From an uncultured Eubacterium sp. (GTDB lineage: Bacteria > Bacillota > Clostridia > Lachnospirales > Lachnospiraceae), in NCBI GenBank assembly GCA_910580075.1, contig CAJTVR010000007.1:1-64000 (forward strand): a stretch of DNA of 64,000 bases, in the 5' to 3' direction. The translations under genes and the position numbers were made by a program. The notes under the pieces are model-generated. The model was not told the origin of the DNA, ran no database searches, and was given only the letters and a program-made list of their open reading frames with translations. How positions within the stretch are numbered: the first letter of the stretch is position 1; each line of letters opens with the position of its first letter. Below are positions 24,208 to 33,261 of this stretch, piece by piece.

Positions 24208-25314
24208 ATGAAAAAAGATAAAAATAGAACAGTTTCTATCCGGGATATTCAGGATAGCCGGGATATCCCGGATGGAACGAAGGATAAAACGGACGGTGTT
24301 CAGGATACAGCCGGAAATGACCGGCAGAACGGGGAAGCATTCAGTACGACTCTGTTTGACGATGTGTTCCGTACAGTAGTGGAGGAATTTCCGGAACTTC
24401 TGGTAGCCCTTATCAACGAGGTGTTCGGAACGGACTATCCCCGGGATGTGAAAGTGGTCCAGCTGAGAAACGAGCATATGGAGCCGGGCGGAAAGATTAT
24501 CACGGACTGTGCGCTTATGATAGAAGGCTGCTGCTATCATGCGGAATGCCAGAGCACGGGAGATAAAAACATGATCATCCGCATGGCAGCATATGATATG
24601 GCGATTGCGCTGGATGGCCCGTACAGGCAGGCCGCGGGCCGGGAGCAGGCCCGTTACCGTATCCGCTTTCCGAAGTCATGCGTAATGTACATCCGTGATG
24701 ACGGCAGCATCCCGCAGGAACTGGAGATGGATATTGAGTTTGCAGACGGTTTTGTATATCCGTATCGTGTGCCGGCCGTGAATGTGCAGAAGTATACAAA
24801 AGAAGAAATTTTTGAAAAACAGCTGATAGTTTTCCTGCCTTATTATGTGCTGCGGTATGAAAAGCAGATTAAAGAGATGGAAGGCCGGGAGAATCCGGAT
24901 GCGGATCAGGCGGGGGGGGGCAGTGCTGGAGGACTTAAGGGATGTGTGCCTGCGCCTGCAGGAGGAGACGGATAAAAAAGACAGGGCGGTTCTGTATGCG
25001 GCTGTGAATGAAATGATTCAGACGGTAGTAAGATATACATTCCGAAGGACCGGAGAGAAGCTGAGGAAAGGAGCTGAGGATGCTGTGGGTGGAAAAGTGC
25101 TTGAACTGCAGACACTGAAAAATTTTGGGAAGGAAGGGAAGAAGGAAAGGAAGAAGGAAAAGCAGAAGGAGAAGCAAGAAAAGGAATGACTGTTTACAGG
25201 AACTGCCGCAGCCGCGGAATGTCTGCGGAAGAGGCAGCTGCAATAGCTGATATTTCTGCACTGCTGGCACAGGAAGCGGAACAGCAGTGGCAGCAGGAAA
25301 AAATGGGAGAATAG
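24208..25314 (+). pseudogene. Rpn-family PD-(D/E)XK nuclease, frameshifted at G9
   Basis: The first frame (24208-24975) matches the Rpn/PD-(D/E)XK 'transposase' family: TTLFDDVFRTVVEEFPELLVALINEVFG, then the nuclease core with Asp in TDCALMIEG and Glu in YHAECQST. At a run of nine G (24912-24920) it goes out of frame and ends in a Gly/Pro tail. The family sequence continues in the next frame (AVLEDLRDVCLRLQEETDKKDR...) to 25189, and an ATGA overlap leads to a 42-residue frame (25186-25314; YRNCRSRGMSAEEAAAIADI) resembling the family's C-terminal helix. With eight G the first two parts would join. The family promotes RecA-independent recombination in E. coli. Whether the tract is phase-variable or an assembly error cannot be seen here. 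Confidence 0.75.
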
Positions 25315-25393
25315 AAGGCAGTTAGAAATAAAGCCAGTTCTGCATTTGAAAAAAGAAAATGTACAAATTGAGGATAAAAAGGAGAATGTATTT

Positions 25394-27025
25394 ATGAAAC
25401 AAAAAAACAAACCTCTTGATTTTGGCTCATTTGACGTGATTACGATTAAAACGGCAGAAGAATCACATCAGCTGTCACGCAGCGGCAGCCAGGTCTGTGT
25501 ATCAGATATCTGTGTGGAATGGGAAGACGACGGTACGGCAGCATCCATTTATCTGACTGCTGATACAAGTCCGGTAGAATGGCTGCGTTTCCGGTGGAAT
25601 AAACCGCTTCCAGGACAGGCGAAAATTCTGGGAGATGCCTGGGAACGCGGATATGGAGACCTGGAATGGCGGGGCGTCAGCGCAAACCGGTTTATGCCGT
25701 GGTACTTTTTGGCAAGTACGGATAACAGACAGTTTGGATTTGGCGTCAGGACAAGGCCGTCTGCGATGTGTTACTGGCAGGCTGATACAAGGGGGATTAC
25801 GCTTGTTCTGGATGTACGGTGCGGCGGAGAGGGTGTGCTTTTGAATGGCAGGCGTCTGAAAGCGGCAGAAGCTGTAAGCATGGAAGAGGACGGGACGGAT
25901 TCGTTTCGTTTTGCAAGGGAGTTCTGCCGGATGATGTGCCCGGACCCGGTTTTTCCGAAAATTCCGGTATATGGCAGCAATAACTGGTACTATGCTTACG
26001 GGCAGAGCTGTGAAGAGGAGATACTCAGCGATACGGATTATGTGCTGGAGCTGACAAAGGGTGCTGCAAATCCGCCATTTATGGTAATTGATGACTGCTG
26101 GCAGGAATATCACAGACTGGATGAATATAATGGCGGACCATGGAGATGCGGCAACAGCAGATTCCCGGATATGAAAGGACTCGCAGAAAAACTGGTTCAA
26201 AAAGGGGTGCATCCGGGTATCTGGGTGCGTCTGCTCCTGAACGAAGATGAAACCATTCCGGATGAATGGAGGATTTCTTACAACGGATGCCTGGATCCAT
26301 CCTGTCCGGATGCACTGCATTACATCAGGGAAGATGTCAGAAGAATCTGTGAATGGGGATATGAACTGATCAAACATGATTTTTCTACGTTTGACTTATT
26401 TGGCCGCTGGGGATTTGAAATGAATCCGTTTGTGACGCATGGCGGCTGGCATTTTTATGACCGCAGCAAAACAAGTGCAGAAGTGGTAAAAATGCTGTAT
26501 GAGGCAGTCTATGATGTGACAAAAGAATATGATGCCATTATTATCGGATGCAATACAATCGGGCATCTGGGCGCAGGACTGATGCATGCAAACCGGACAG
26601 GAGACGATACAAGCGGCAAAAACTGGGAGCGGACAAGGAGAATGGGAGTCAATACACTGGCTTTCCGGCTGCCGCAGCACAGGACTTTTTATGATGTGGA
26701 CGCTGACTGTGTGGGAATCGCAGGAAATATTCCATGGAATTTAAACCGCCAGTGGGCTGATGTGATTGCAGAAAGCGGCACACCGCTGTTTGTATCCGCA
26801 AAACCGGGACTTTTAAATGAGACAGAAAAAGAAGAGCTTAGAAAGATACTGCTAAAGGCTTCTTCCCAGTCCTGCCATAAAATACCTGCAGACTGGAAAG
26901 AAACCGACTGTCCGGAAATCTGGGAGGATGAAAACGGACGGATAGAATATAACTGGTACGATGTATCCGGGTCTGAACTAAAGAGCAGTGACGGGCTGTT
27001 TCACATAACAATTCCGCTTCAGTAG
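25394..27025 (+). CDS. GH36-like alpha-galactosidase family glycoside hydrolase
   Basis: 543 residues. An N-terminal beta domain leads into a TIM barrel: VYGSNNWYYAYG, MVIDDCWQEYH, GIWVRLLL. The expected nucleophile is Asp329 in LIKHDFSTFD and the acid/base lies at Asp404/405 in NRTGDDTSGKNWERTRRMG. These match clan GH-D (GH36/GH27-type alpha-galactosidases and relatives). The alpha-galactoside specificity is not certain because the family also holds other activities. There is no signal peptide, so it is cytoplasmic. The start at 25394 follows AAGGAGAATGTATTT; a TTG at 25346 is in frame but has no site. No transporter is adjacent. Confidence 0.82.
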   Translation: MKQKNKPLDFGSFDVITIKTAEESHQLSRSGSQVCVSDICVEWEDDGTAASIYLTADTSPVEWLRFRWNKPLPGQAKILGDAWERGYGDLEWRGVSANRFMPWYFLASTDNRQFGFGVRTRPSAMCYWQADTRGITLVLDVRCGGEGVLLNGRRLKAAEAVSMEEDGTDSFRFAREFCRMMCPDPVFPKIPVYGSNNWYYAYGQSCEEEILSDTDYVLELTKGAANPPFMVIDDCWQEYHRLDEYNGGPWRCGNSRFPDMKGLAEKLVQKGVHPGIWVRLLLNEDETIPDEWRISYNGCLDPSCPDALHYIREDVRRICEWGYELIKHDFSTFDLFGRWGFEMNPFVTHGGWHFYDRSKTSAEVVKMLYEAVYDVTKEYDAIIIGCNTIGHLGAGLMHANRTGDDTSGKNWERTRRMGVNTLAFRLPQHRTFYDVDADCVGIAGNIPWNLNRQWADVIAESGTPLFVSAKPGLLNETEKEELRKILLKASSQSCHKIPADWKETDCPEIWEDENGRIEYNWYDVSGSELKSSDGLFHITIPLQ

Positions 27026-27045
27026 ACCGCCAGGCGGTGCCGGAT

Positions 27046-28359
27046 TCAGACATCTTTGGAACGGTTTAGGAGATAAACGGCACATAAAGCTGTCAGAATC
27101 TGGCTTGCCAGTATCCCGTACAGATAGGCCCGTATACCGTATACTGGTACAAAGAACCATATAAATGCAATCCGGATCAGGCATCCGCTCAGATTCAGCA
27201 TAAGGGTGGCAGTCGGATGTCCGAGTCCGTGCAGGATACTGTTTAACGTTGTAGTAAGAAACATAAACGGGCAGATAAAACTGAGTGTGCGGACGTAAAT
27301 TCCCGCAAGGGTGTTTGCAAACAAATACTGCCCGATCAAAGAATAAGTCAGAAGGAAAAAAAGGGTACTTGCAAATCCAAGAACCAGGCAGGATTCAATT
27401 GTGCGCCGGATGGTGCGGTGAATCAGCGCCTGGTTTTTTTGTGCTTTTGCCTGGGAAATGGACGGCAGCAGCATGACAGACACAGAATTGGTCAGCACCG
27501 ATGGAAACAGAATCATCGGCATTGCCATTCCGGTCAGGATTCCAAAAATACTCAGGGCATCTTCATTAGAGTAGCCATAAAATTTCAGGCAGACAGGAAT
27601 CAGAATGGCTTCTGTGCTGTTAATAAAATTTATGAGTACCCGGTTTGCAGTAAGGGGCAGTGAAAATGAGAAAATCTGACGAAGGCAGACCCCGAAATTT
27701 CTGCGGCATCTGCTAAAGCGCATGACAGTAAGCGAAAAAAGCGCTCCGGCCAGTTCTCCGAATACGATGCCCCATACAGCCATGGCAGCGGTTACTGTCC
27801 GTTCCTGGTTCTGGCAGATACGGTAGATCAGATACACGCATAAAACGCGGCAGACCTGCTCTAACAGCTGGGATACCGAAGGCACAAAAGTTTTCTGCAG
27901 GCCGTAATAATAGCCGTTGATACAGGAATGAATAGCGGCTAATGGCAGGGCAAGTGAAATAATGCGCAGAAGCATTCCGCATCGTGGTTCATCCAGTATT
28001 GTTACGGCAATGGTATCAGATCCGCTGTAAATGATGAATGCACATAAAACTGACAGGCTGACGGAAAGAACAAGCCCGGCATACAGGCAGACCTGGGGAC
28101 ACCGCCCGGCACCCTCAGCTTCTGCGGTATATTTGGAAACGGCAGTCTGAATTCCGGCAGCACAGAAAGCGATTCCCAGTGCAAAAACTGGAAAAATAAG
28201 CTGATAAATCCCCAGTCCCTGTGCACCAATTGTATGGGAAAGGAATATTCTATAAAAGAAGCCGATGACCCGGCTGGCAAGTCCGGTAGCCGTAAGCAGC
28301 GCTGTGCCAAGCAGTACGGGATGGCTGGCATATTTTTTGAAATGAGATAAGTCTGGCAT
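27046..28359 (-). CDS. SpoVB/MurJ-like oligosaccharide flippase
   Basis: 437 residues and about 12-14 transmembrane helices of the MOP superfamily. It begins MPDLSHFKKYASHPVLLGTALL; TGLASRVIGFFYRIFLSHTIGAQGLGIYQLIFP is the typical first helix pair of SpoVB and related lipid II/polysaccharide flippases. In spore formers SpoVB acts in cortex synthesis. The start at 28359 follows AGGGGAAA; the frame is open to 28590 but the added residues are not family-like. It is convergent with the GH36 gene and divergent from the cysteine desulfurase. Confidence 0.85.
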   Translation of the reverse strand: MPDLSHFKKYASHPVLLGTALLTATGLASRVIGFFYRIFLSHTIGAQGLGIYQLIFPVFALGIAFCAAGIQTAVSKYTAEAEGAGRCPQVCLYAGLVLSVSLSVLCAFIIYSGSDTIAVTILDEPRCGMLLRIISLALPLAAIHSCINGYYYGLQKTFVPSVSQLLEQVCRVLCVYLIYRICQNQERTVTAAMAVWGIVFGELAGALFSLTVMRFSRCRRNFGVCLRQIFSFSLPLTANRVLINFINSTEAILIPVCLKFYGYSNEDALSIFGILTGMAMPMILFPSVLTNSVSVMLLPSISQAKAQKNQALIHRTIRRTIESCLVLGFASTLFFLLTYSLIGQYLFANTLAGIYVRTLSFICPFMFLTTTLNSILHGLGHPTATLMLNLSGCLIRIAFIWFFVPVYGIRAYLYGILASQILTALCAVYLLNRSKDV

Positions 28360-28449
28360 ATAGTTTCCCCTGCAGTCTGTTTGCGTTTTTAAAATATATG
28401 TGGCAGGAGGGAAATTATGTACATAAAAAGATAATAAGGAGGAATTTTT

Positions 28450-29604
28450 ATGATTTATCTGGATCATGCAGCTACAACACCGCTGGCAGAACAGGCAGCG
28501 GCAAGCATGCAGCCGTATTTTTCCAAAGATTATGCCAATGCATCTGCATTTTATGAATTTGGCGAAAAAAGCAGAGAAGCTGTAGAGCATGCGCGAGGAA
28601 TTATTGCCAGATCACTGCGGGCCAATCCGAAGGAAATTTATTTTACAGCTGGGGGCAGCGAATCTGACAACTGGGCGCTGAAAGGCACGGCTGAGGCATA
28701 TAAGCAGTACGGCAGGCATATTATTACGACACAGATTGAGCATCATGCAGTATTAAATACATGCCATTATCTGGAAAAACAGGGGTATGAGGTAACATAT
28801 CTGCCAGTAGACGCCCAGGGATTCGTACGTCTGCCAGAGCTGGAAAAAGCAATCAGACCGGATACGATTCTGATATCCGTTATGTTTGCGAATAATGAAA
28901 TCGGAACAATGGAACCGATTGCGCAGATTGGGCGGATTGCCAGGCGGCATAGTATTATCTTCCATACAGATGCAGTACAGGCATATGCACAGGTGCCGGT
29001 TGATGTGAATTTTTACCATATTGATCTGTTAAGCGCAAGCGGACATAAATTTTACGGGCCAAAAGGAACCGGATTTTTATATATCCGGGACGGCGTAAGA
29101 ACAGCCTCTTTCATTCATGGAGGAGGGCAGGAGATGGGAAGACGTGCCGGTACAGAAAATGTGCCGGGCATTGCAGGCATTGGGGCGGCAGCAGAATTAG
29201 CAATGCGTAAGATGTCAGAACGCATATACCGTGAAACCAGGCTGCGGGATTATCTGATTCATGAAATAGCAAGCCGGATTCCAGGTGCCTGGCTCAACGG
29301 GGACCGCTATGCGAGGCTGCCGAATAATGTAAATTTCAGCTTTGAGGGAATTGAGGGAGAGACACTTCTGCTTTTGCTGGATGCAAAAGATATCTGTGCT
29401 TCAGCGGCATCAGCGTGCTCGACGGGATCTGCAGAACCGTCACATGTGCTTACAGCGATTGGCAGAGATGAGAAACTTGCTTTTGGATCTCTGCGCATGA
29501 CGCTGGGAGAGGCTACGACAGCAGAAGATGTCCGCACAGCAGCAGATGCAGTGGCAGAGAGCGTAAAACTGCTGCGGGAAGTGGCGGAGTATGAGCAGCA
29601 GTAA
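28450..29604 (+). CDS. Cysteine desulfurase (IscS/NifS family)
   Basis: 384 residues, beginning MIYLDHAATTPLAEQA, the class V aminotransferase fold. The PLP lysine lies in SASGHKFYGPKG, a TEIEHHAVL-like stretch (TQIEHHAV) binds cofactor, and the catalytic Cys lies in SAASACSTGSAEPSHVL. The enzyme takes sulfur from cysteine for Fe-S clusters or tRNA thiolation. AAGGAGG precedes the ATG at nine bases. No iscU or thiI lies next to it here; metH follows on the same strand after 400 bases. The sulfur acceptor is unknown. Confidence 0.93.
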   Translation: MIYLDHAATTPLAEQAAASMQPYFSKDYANASAFYEFGEKSREAVEHARGIIARSLRANPKEIYFTAGGSESDNWALKGTAEAYKQYGRHIITTQIEHHAVLNTCHYLEKQGYEVTYLPVDAQGFVRLPELEKAIRPDTILISVMFANNEIGTMEPIAQIGRIARRHSIIFHTDAVQAYAQVPVDVNFYHIDLLSASGHKFYGPKGTGFLYIRDGVRTASFIHGGGQEMGRRAGTENVPGIAGIGAAAELAMRKMSERIYRETRLRDYLIHEIASRIPGAWLNGDRYARLPNNVNFSFEGIEGETLLLLLDAKDICASAASACSTGSAEPSHVLTAIGRDEKLAFGSLRMTLGEATTAEDVRTAADAVAESVKLLREVAEYEQQ

Positions 29605-29672
29605 GAGAGGAGCAGCAGCTTATCCCTCTGGCATTTTTGCAGCCAGTGCCTCATGTATCATACAAAAGGCTG

Positions 29673-29960
29673 GGCAAGAGAAAAAAGACAGGTCAATCAG
29701 TACCAGCAGTTAAGATCAAATGAAGAAGAGGGTATGAGAAAAAAGACAGGCCAGTCAGCATCAGCAGAATTAAGGTCATTTGAAGAGCCAGGCAAGAGAA
29801 AAAAGACAGATCAATCAGCATCAGCAGAATTAAGATCATATGAAGAGCCACTGCAAGAGAAAAAAGACAGGCCAGTCAGCATCAGCAGAATTAAGATCAT
29901 TCGAAAAATCCGCCGCAAGAGAAAAAAAGACTGGTCAATTCGCATCAGCAATATTATAAT
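29673..29960 (+). repeat. Five ~60-base tandem repeats before metH
   Basis: Units begin near 29673, 29733, 29792, 29853 and 29914 with GCAAGAGAAAAAAGACAGG or close variants. They continue with a CAGTCAGCATCAGCAG block, TTAAGATCAT and GAAGAGCC. Copies 2-4 are most alike; the outer ones are degenerate. The tract is open in the metH frame (repeating SASAELRS and EEPGKRKK peptides), but its position before a good ribosome binding site shows it is a leader rather than coding. Confidence 0.85.
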
Positions 29961-30003
29961 AAGACCCGGAATGACAAATAAGGGCATAGGAGATGCAAAA
30001 CTG

Positions 30004-32649
30004 ATGACAAAACAAGAATTTCGTAATCTCACAGAAAGAGGTATTATTATACTGGACGGTGCCACCGGCACAAATCTGCAAAAAGCCGGAATGCCGGCAG
30101 GGGTATGTCCGGAACAGTGGATTTTGGAACATGAAGATGTAATGAAACAGCTTCAGAGCAGTTATGTGCAGGCTGGCACAAATATTTTGTACGCACCGAC
30201 GTTTACAGGAAACCGTATCAAACTGGCCGAATACGGTCTGGAAAACCAGCTGGCGGATATAAATACGCGTCTGGTGCGTCTGTCTAAAGAAGCAGCCGGG
30301 GGTAAAGCGCTGGTAGCCGGCGACCTGACTATGACCGGGCAGCAGCTGTATCCGCTTGGGGAACTGCAGTTTGAAGAACTTGTGGATATTTATAAGGAAC
30401 AGGTAAAGGTACTATACGAAGCCGGTGTAGATTTATTTGTGGCAGAAACAATGATGAGCCTTCAGGAAACAAGGGCAGCGGTCATTGCAGTAAAAGAAAC
30501 ATGCGAACTTCCAGTGATGGCAAGCCTGACATTTGAGGCAGACGGCAGGACGCTGTTTGGTACAGACCCACAGACGGCAGTTGTCGTGCTGCAGAGCCTT
30601 GGCGCGGATGCAGTGGGATTAAACTGTTCTACCGGGCCTGAAGAAATGGCGGAAATTGTGGAAAAAATGTATGCTTATGCAAATATTCCGATTCTGGCAA
30701 AACCGAATGCAGGGCTTCCGGAGCTGGAAGAGGGAAAGACGGTTTACCGGACAAGCCCAAAGGATTTTGCCCGTGCCGGGAAAAAGCTGGCAGAATGCGG
30801 GGCAGCAATATTAGGAGGATGCTGCGGTACATCGCCAGAGCATATCAAAGCGCTTGCACAGGCTGTCCGGGATGTGCAGCGTCTGCCAGTGCGTAAGGAA
30901 TTAAGGCGTGTGCTTGCTTCTGAGCGAAGGACTGTAGAAATCATGATGGAAGGCAGTTTTCTGGCAGTCGGTGAGCGTATTAATCCAACAGGAAAGAAAA
31001 AGCTGCAGGCACAGCTGAAAGAAGGCAGCCTGGAACTGGTGCGTTCTATGGCAAGAGAACAGGAAGAAAACGGGGCTTCAATTCTGGACATCAATATGGG
31101 AATGAACGGCATTGATGAAAAGCAGATGATGCTGGAGGCAGTCAGCGAAGTGACGAGTGTGACAGACTGTCCGCTCTGCATTGACTCAAGCTATATCGAA
31201 GTCATAGAGGCAGCACTTCGGATTTATCCGGGCCGGGCACTGATTAATTCCATTTCTCTGGAAAAGGAAAAATTTGAACGCCTTTTGCCGGTTGCGAAAA
31301 AATACGGCGCGATGTTTATCCTGCTGCCGCTGTCCGATCAGGGCCTTCCAAAAACTCCAGAGGAGAAACGGGATATTGTGCACACGATTCTGGATGAAGC
31401 ACTGCGGCAGGGATTTGCAAAAGAAGATATTATTGTGGACGGATTAACGGCGACGGTCGGTGCGAATCCGGATGCTGCTCTGGAATGTTTTGACACGATA
31501 AAATACTGCCGCTATGAACTGGGACTTGCGACAATATGCGGGCTTTCTAATATTTCCTTCGGCCTTCCGGAACGGTCGTTTGTCAATGCGGCTTTTCTTA
31601 CAATGGCAATTGCAAACGGACTTACGATGGCGATTGTCAATCCGTCCCAGGACCTGCTTATGAATGTGGCGGCGGCAGCGGACATGCTGCTGCATAAAAC
31701 AGGCAGTGATATGCGTTATATCAGCCGTATTCAGTCATACAGGCAGAATCAGGAAAAGCTGGAACAGGACCAGCAGCGCAGATATGCTTTGCAGGCAGCA
31801 GAAAGTGCGCGCAGCATGCAAAATGGCACGGCAGGAAACGGCAGCGGACAGAGCATATCAGCTGGCAGCATGCAGGACGGCAATGGACAGAGCATATCAG
31901 CTGGCAGTATGCAGGACGGCAGCGGACAGCGTATATCAGGCAGCAGCATGCAGGGATCAGGAAACGGCAGCGGATCAGAATACGGCCAGTCTGCAGAAGG
32001 TTTCGATACCAGTGCGGCTGTCAGAGGCAGCTGTGTTTATCAGGCAGTGCTTCAGGGAGAGAAAAACAGTATTATCAAATATGTCAAAGAAGAACTCGCC
32101 TGTGATATCCGGCCGGAACAGGTGATAGACCGTTATCTGATACCTGCGATTAATGAAGTGGGTGAGCTGTTCAACCAGCAGAAATATTTTCTGCCACAGC
32201 TGATTGCCAGTGCAAACGCCATGAAGACAGCGATTGAATATCTGGAACCCCGGATTAACCGCCAGGGGGGAGAGGCAGAGACAGCGACGCTTGTTCTTGC
32301 GACGGTAGAAGGCGATATTCATGATATTGGCAAAAACCTCGTTGTGCTTATGCTGCGCAATTATGGCTATCATGTCATCGACCTTGGCAAAGATGTTTCG
32401 GCGGAAACGATTGTATCGTCGGCCGTCAGAGAACATGCGGCAGTCATCGGACTGTCTGCTTTGATGACGACGACGATGATGCGGATGAAGGAAGTGGTAG
32501 AGCTGGCAAAAGAGAAAGGATACACGGGGAAGATTATGATCGGCGGCGCAGCAATTACGCCGGGATTTGCTGAAGAAATCGGTGCAGACGGCTATTCCAA
32601 AGATGCGGCTGAATGTGTGAAACTGGTGGAAAGGCTGCTGGCAGAATAA
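30004..32649 (+). CDS. metH: Cobalamin-dependent methionine synthase, short form
   Basis: 881 residues. Domains in order: homocysteine S-methyltransferase (LDGATGTNLQKAG, NCSTGPEEM, zinc ligands in GGCCGTSPEH), pterin/methyl-THF binding (VGERINPTGKKKL, LDINMGMNG), a low-complexity linker (residues ~600-665), the helical cap (AVLQGEKNSIIKYVKEEL) and the B12-binding Rossmann domain with DIHDIGKNLV and GGAAITPGF. The C-terminal SAM-dependent reactivation domain is absent, as usual in Firmicutes. It methylates homocysteine using methyl-tetrahydrofolate. The start at 30004 has AGGAG upstream and the family N-terminus MTKQEFRNL; the longer open frame to 29653 is repeat sequence. A cobalamin-riboswitch uptake locus lies within 3 kb. 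Confidence 0.94.
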   Translation: MTKQEFRNLTERGIIILDGATGTNLQKAGMPAGVCPEQWILEHEDVMKQLQSSYVQAGTNILYAPTFTGNRIKLAEYGLENQLADINTRLVRLSKEAAGGKALVAGDLTMTGQQLYPLGELQFEELVDIYKEQVKVLYEAGVDLFVAETMMSLQETRAAVIAVKETCELPVMASLTFEADGRTLFGTDPQTAVVVLQSLGADAVGLNCSTGPEEMAEIVEKMYAYANIPILAKPNAGLPELEEGKTVYRTSPKDFARAGKKLAECGAAILGGCCGTSPEHIKALAQAVRDVQRLPVRKELRRVLASERRTVEIMMEGSFLAVGERINPTGKKKLQAQLKEGSLELVRSMAREQEENGASILDINMGMNGIDEKQMMLEAVSEVTSVTDCPLCIDSSYIEVIEAALRIYPGRALINSISLEKEKFERLLPVAKKYGAMFILLPLSDQGLPKTPEEKRDIVHTILDEALRQGFAKEDIIVDGLTATVGANPDAALECFDTIKYCRYELGLATICGLSNISFGLPERSFVNAAFLTMAIANGLTMAIVNPSQDLLMNVAAAADMLLHKTGSDMRYISRIQSYRQNQEKLEQDQQRRYALQAAESARSMQNGTAGNGSGQSISAGSMQDGNGQSISAGSMQDGSGQRISGSSMQGSGNGSGSEYGQSAEGFDTSAAVRGSCVYQAVLQGEKNSIIKYVKEELACDIRPEQVIDRYLIPAINEVGELFNQQKYFLPQLIASANAMKTAIEYLEPRINRQGGEAETATLVLATVEGDIHDIGKNLVVLMLRNYGYHVIDLGKDVSAETIVSSAVREHAAVIGLSALMTTTMMRMKEVVELAKEKGYTGKIMIGGAAITPGFAEEIGADGYSKDAAECVKLVERLLAE

Positions 32650-32732
32650 ACAGAAACGGTATATCCAGTATCCGGATGATATGCAAAAGAAAGGAATATA
32701 ATCCTGATACTGGATAAAACAGCTGCTAAAAT

Positions 32733-32755
32733 GTCAATATTGACTTAAAAAAGGT
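32733..32755. promoter_or_regulatory. Palindrome GTCAATATTGAC with repeated half-site
   Basis: A perfect 12-base palindrome at 32733-32744 is followed after 8 bases by GGTCAAT, so the half-site occurs three times. The right half also supplies TTGACT, a -35-like hexamer. It lies between metH and the structured leader of the small protein gene and is a likely repressor site. Confidence 0.45.
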
Positions 32756-32825
32756 CAATGAACTGCCTGTTATTTTAGATGATTATACAGTATTATAGTC
32801 ATTGTCAGCAAGAGATGACAAAACA

Positions 32826-32912
32826 GATAACAGCAATACAGCATCTTCTGTAAACCATGAGATGTACCTTAGACACGGGATGCCCTGTGGAGCTGTAAGG
32901 GCTGCTGTTATC
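32826..32912 (+). ncRNA. Structured leader RNA before a small protein gene
   Basis: A closing stem GATAACAGCA (32826-32835) / TGCTGTTATC (32903-32912) encloses at least two smaller hairpins: ACAG-CATCTT-CTGT, and a CCTTA/TAAGG stem topped by CACGGG-ATG-CCCTGTG. This is a multi-branched, riboswitch-like architecture of 87 bases, ending 41 bases before the ATG. I do not match it to cobalamin, SAM, TPP, THF, preQ1 or c-di-GMP classes by their conserved cores. Confidence 0.5.
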
Positions 32913-32953
32913 AATATACTACTAAATTTGAAATAAAAAAGGAGATTTTAATT

Positions 32954-33139
32954 ATGACAGCACTGACAATGACAAATAAAGCAGCAGAGAATGGAATTCG
33001 TACAGGAAGATTAAACCTGAGAGAAAGATTTACAAGGTATATGGAAAAGAACGGTTTTCAGATTGCATGCGGATTACTGGCATTAAACGGAAATTTTAAT
33101 GCATACAGATTCTATATGGATCAGACAAGCGAAAGATAA
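32954..33139 (+). CDS. Small protein, 61 aa, unknown
   Basis: It begins MTALTMTNKAAENG and has a basic helical middle (LNLRERFTRYMEKNGF), then a short hydrophobic stretch (IACGLLALNGNFNAYRFYM). AAAAGGAGATTTTAATT gives a strong ribosome binding site. I do not recognise the family. The intact strong start and the structured leader argue that it is real. It might associate with membranes or be a small regulator; nothing in it says which. A short inverted repeat GGTACTTTC(C)/GGAAAGTACC at about 33197-33230 would end its transcript. Confidence 0.6.
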   Translation: MTALTMTNKAAENGIRTGRLNLRERFTRYMEKNGFQIACGLLALNGNFNAYRFYMDQTSER

Positions 33140-33196
33140 CAGGCGTCTGGCATGGAAGAACAAACAGATCACAGAATACGCCGGCGGTAACAGGGT

Positions 33197-33236
33197 ACTT
33201 TCTATAAATCATATGGAAAGTACCCTGTTTTGCATG
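33197..33236 (+). terminator. Terminator of the small protein gene
   Basis: AGGGTACTTTC (from about 33196) pairs with GAAAGTACCCT (to about 33229), followed by GTTTTGCATG. It is a clear stem with a modest T-run. Confidence 0.65.
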
Positions 33237-33261
33237 TTAAAAATCAGTTTATTACGGATAT

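Noticed and set aside
29653..30003. N-terminal extension of MetH
   Set aside because: It is tandem-repeat sequence with no family match; the good ribosome binding site and the family N-terminus are at 30004.
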